Below are positions 52,496 through 53,123 of a stretch of DNA of 53,123 nt, one piece after another. How positions within the stretch are numbered: position 1 is the stretch's first letter; every line of letters starts with the position of its first letter. Where the stretch lies: NCBI RefSeq assembly GCF_000316115.1, contig NZ_JH993794.1, forward strand, positions 1 to 53,123, read 5' to 3'. Made by a program: the position numbers and the translations under genes. A model generated the notes under the pieces. The model was not told the DNA's origin, did not search any database, and was given only the letters and a program-made list of their open reading frames with translations. Source of the DNA: Leptolyngbya sp. PCC 7375. GTDB taxonomy: Bacteria; Cyanobacteriota; Cyanobacteriia; Phormidesmidales; Phormidesmidaceae.

Positions 52496-52972
52496 ATGGC
52501 TGTCCGCTGGGACTGTGCCATTCAGGATCATCTGAAAACAGTCACCAGTATTACAGGAAAAATGCCTAGCAGAACCACAACTGTAACTGAGACTCTGGCC
52601 ACCGCTGGGCGGTTTGGTGTCACGACCAGCAACGTGTCGAATCTCCGAATTATCAATACTGGCGCTCAGCCGTTAACTGGGCTCGCTATTAAAGCTTATA
52701 TTTCAGAATCCGACCCGGGCGGCATCATCATCGACACCGACGCCGAGTTCGCCTCCCCCGCCAGCGGATCGGCCATCCAACACGCCGAGCAACGCAATAG
52801 CTCAGGGGAACGAGAAACTACTGCCCCCACGACGCTACCGGCTGGTTCTCAAATATTCTTTGCTCTAGCTACCCAAACGTCTTATGTCAAAGGGCTGCAT
52901 AGCATCGAGATACTAGCTCAGACAGCTAGCGGGCAAACAACAACCTTGGATGTGTATGTGGGGAGAGCTTAA
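52496..52972 (+). CDS. Hypothetical beta-rich virion-like protein
   Basis: This is 158 residues, Thr/Ser/Ala-rich. Strands VSNLRIINTGAQPLTGLAIK and SYVKGLHSIEILAQTASGQT recall the product at 43397. It could be a tail-fibre or head-decoration protein. An alternative start exists at 52562 (MPSRTTTV). Its stop overlaps the next start (TAATGATG). Confidence 0.55.
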   Translation: MAVRWDCAIQDHLKTVTSITGKMPSRTTTVTETLATAGRFGVTTSNVSNLRIINTGAQPLTGLAIKAYISESDPGGIIIDTDAEFASPASGSAIQHAEQRNSSGERETTAPTTLPAGSQIFFALATQTSYVKGLHSIEILAQTASGQTTTLDVYVGRA

Positions 52973-53123
52973 TGATGCTCGCGACAATTCCAGCCCAGAG
53001 CCTAAACCCACAGCAGCAAATTATCATCGATGCTCCCCAAGAATTGCAGATCGGGGACGTGAACATAAAACTTCGTGGCGGCTCGGCAGTGATCACGAAC
53101 GAAGGAACAGCGCCGGTTAATGT
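52972..53123 (+). CDS. Hypothetical protein, 3' partial
   Basis: The frame starts at ATGATG overlapping the previous stop and runs off the window: LATIPAQSLNPQQQIIIDAP and then short beta strands ending NEGTAPVN. It is probably another small virion protein in the same transcript. Too little is present to assign a family. Confidence 0.5.
   Translation, partial: MMLATIPAQSLNPQQQIIIDAPQELQIGDVNIKLRGGSAVITNEGTAPVN

Larger units (their letters stand above)
527..53123. mobile_element. Siphovirus-like prophage with rearranged gene order (continues past right edge)
   Basis: Head, packaging and tail genes are all present: protease/scaffold, decoration, capsid, connectors, tail tube, terminase small and large, portal, MuF-like, chaperone G/GT, tape measure, and the tail-tip proteins L, K, I and J. 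They lie in several blocks on both strands, with about 19.5 kb of accessory genes between GT and the tape measure. No integrase, lysis genes or attachment repeats were found, so the limits are not fixed: the left limit is placed after the CHAT gene and the right limit lies outside the window. Whether it is an active phage, a defective prophage or a domesticated particle cannot be told here. Confidence 0.8.

Noticed and set aside
1..53123. CRISPR array, tRNA or rRNA genes
   Set aside because: No regularly spaced repeats, cloverleaf-like sequences or rRNA segments were seen on reading the window; tRNAscan would be needed to exclude a divergent tRNA.

Overview
The window comes from a cyanobacterium carrying a tailed-phage (siphovirus-like) prophage. 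The HIP1 octamer GCGATCGC recurs throughout, in phage and accessory genes alike, and the left edge holds the end of a CHAT-domain gene of a type common in filamentous cyanobacteria. From about 527 to the right edge most recognisable genes build a lambda/HK97-type virion. No integrase, holin, endolysin, tRNA or CRISPR array was found, so the prophage probably continues past the right edge.

Layout. 1-526: end of a host CHAT gene, then a structured non-coding stretch. 527-4957: tail-tip genes K and I (+), then a small unknown gene, gpL and the tail-assembly chaperone G/GT (-), with one unknown + gene between L and GT. GT appears to be made by -1 frameshifting at GGGAAAG. 5057-24504: about 19.5 kb of accessory DNA. 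It holds a leftward set of small genes facing a Cro-like regulator; a helicase-led operon (7116-11636) ending in an IS630 insertion; a coiled-coil membrane protein; a subtilase/AAA+ ATPase pair; a tandem paralogue pair; a DNA methyltransferase fused to a nuclease; a PH-like membrane protein; and a lipoprotein. 24547-32589 (-): a 2680-residue tape measure protein with two wall-hydrolase domains. 32715-48475 (+): head protease/scaffold, decoration and capsid proteins, connectors, tail tube, terminase subunits, gpJ, a large tail protein with a glycosidase-like toroid and a MuF-like head protein. 48530-50296: an IS200/IS605 element with tnpA and tnpB. 50261-52060 (-): the portal gene, whose 3' end the IS605 has displaced. 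The right edge has a small repressor-like gene (-) and two virion-like genes (+), the last one cut by the window.

The virion genes make a nearly complete head and tail set, but their order and strands are scrambled relative to lambda. Tape measure and GT, normally adjacent, are separated by the cargo. A 54-bp relic of a second tape measure gene (23310-23363) has almost the same amino-acid sequence as the true 3' end but many synonymous changes. It marks a recombination junction and suggests that cargo entered by exchange with a related phage. The IS605 insertion can be undone on paper: the joined flanks restore a 22-residue portal C-terminus that overlaps the convergent MuF-like gene. The subtilase/AAA+ pair, the methyltransferase-nuclease and the helicase operon are the best candidates for anti-phage or inter-element conflict functions; that role is inferred from position and domain type only.
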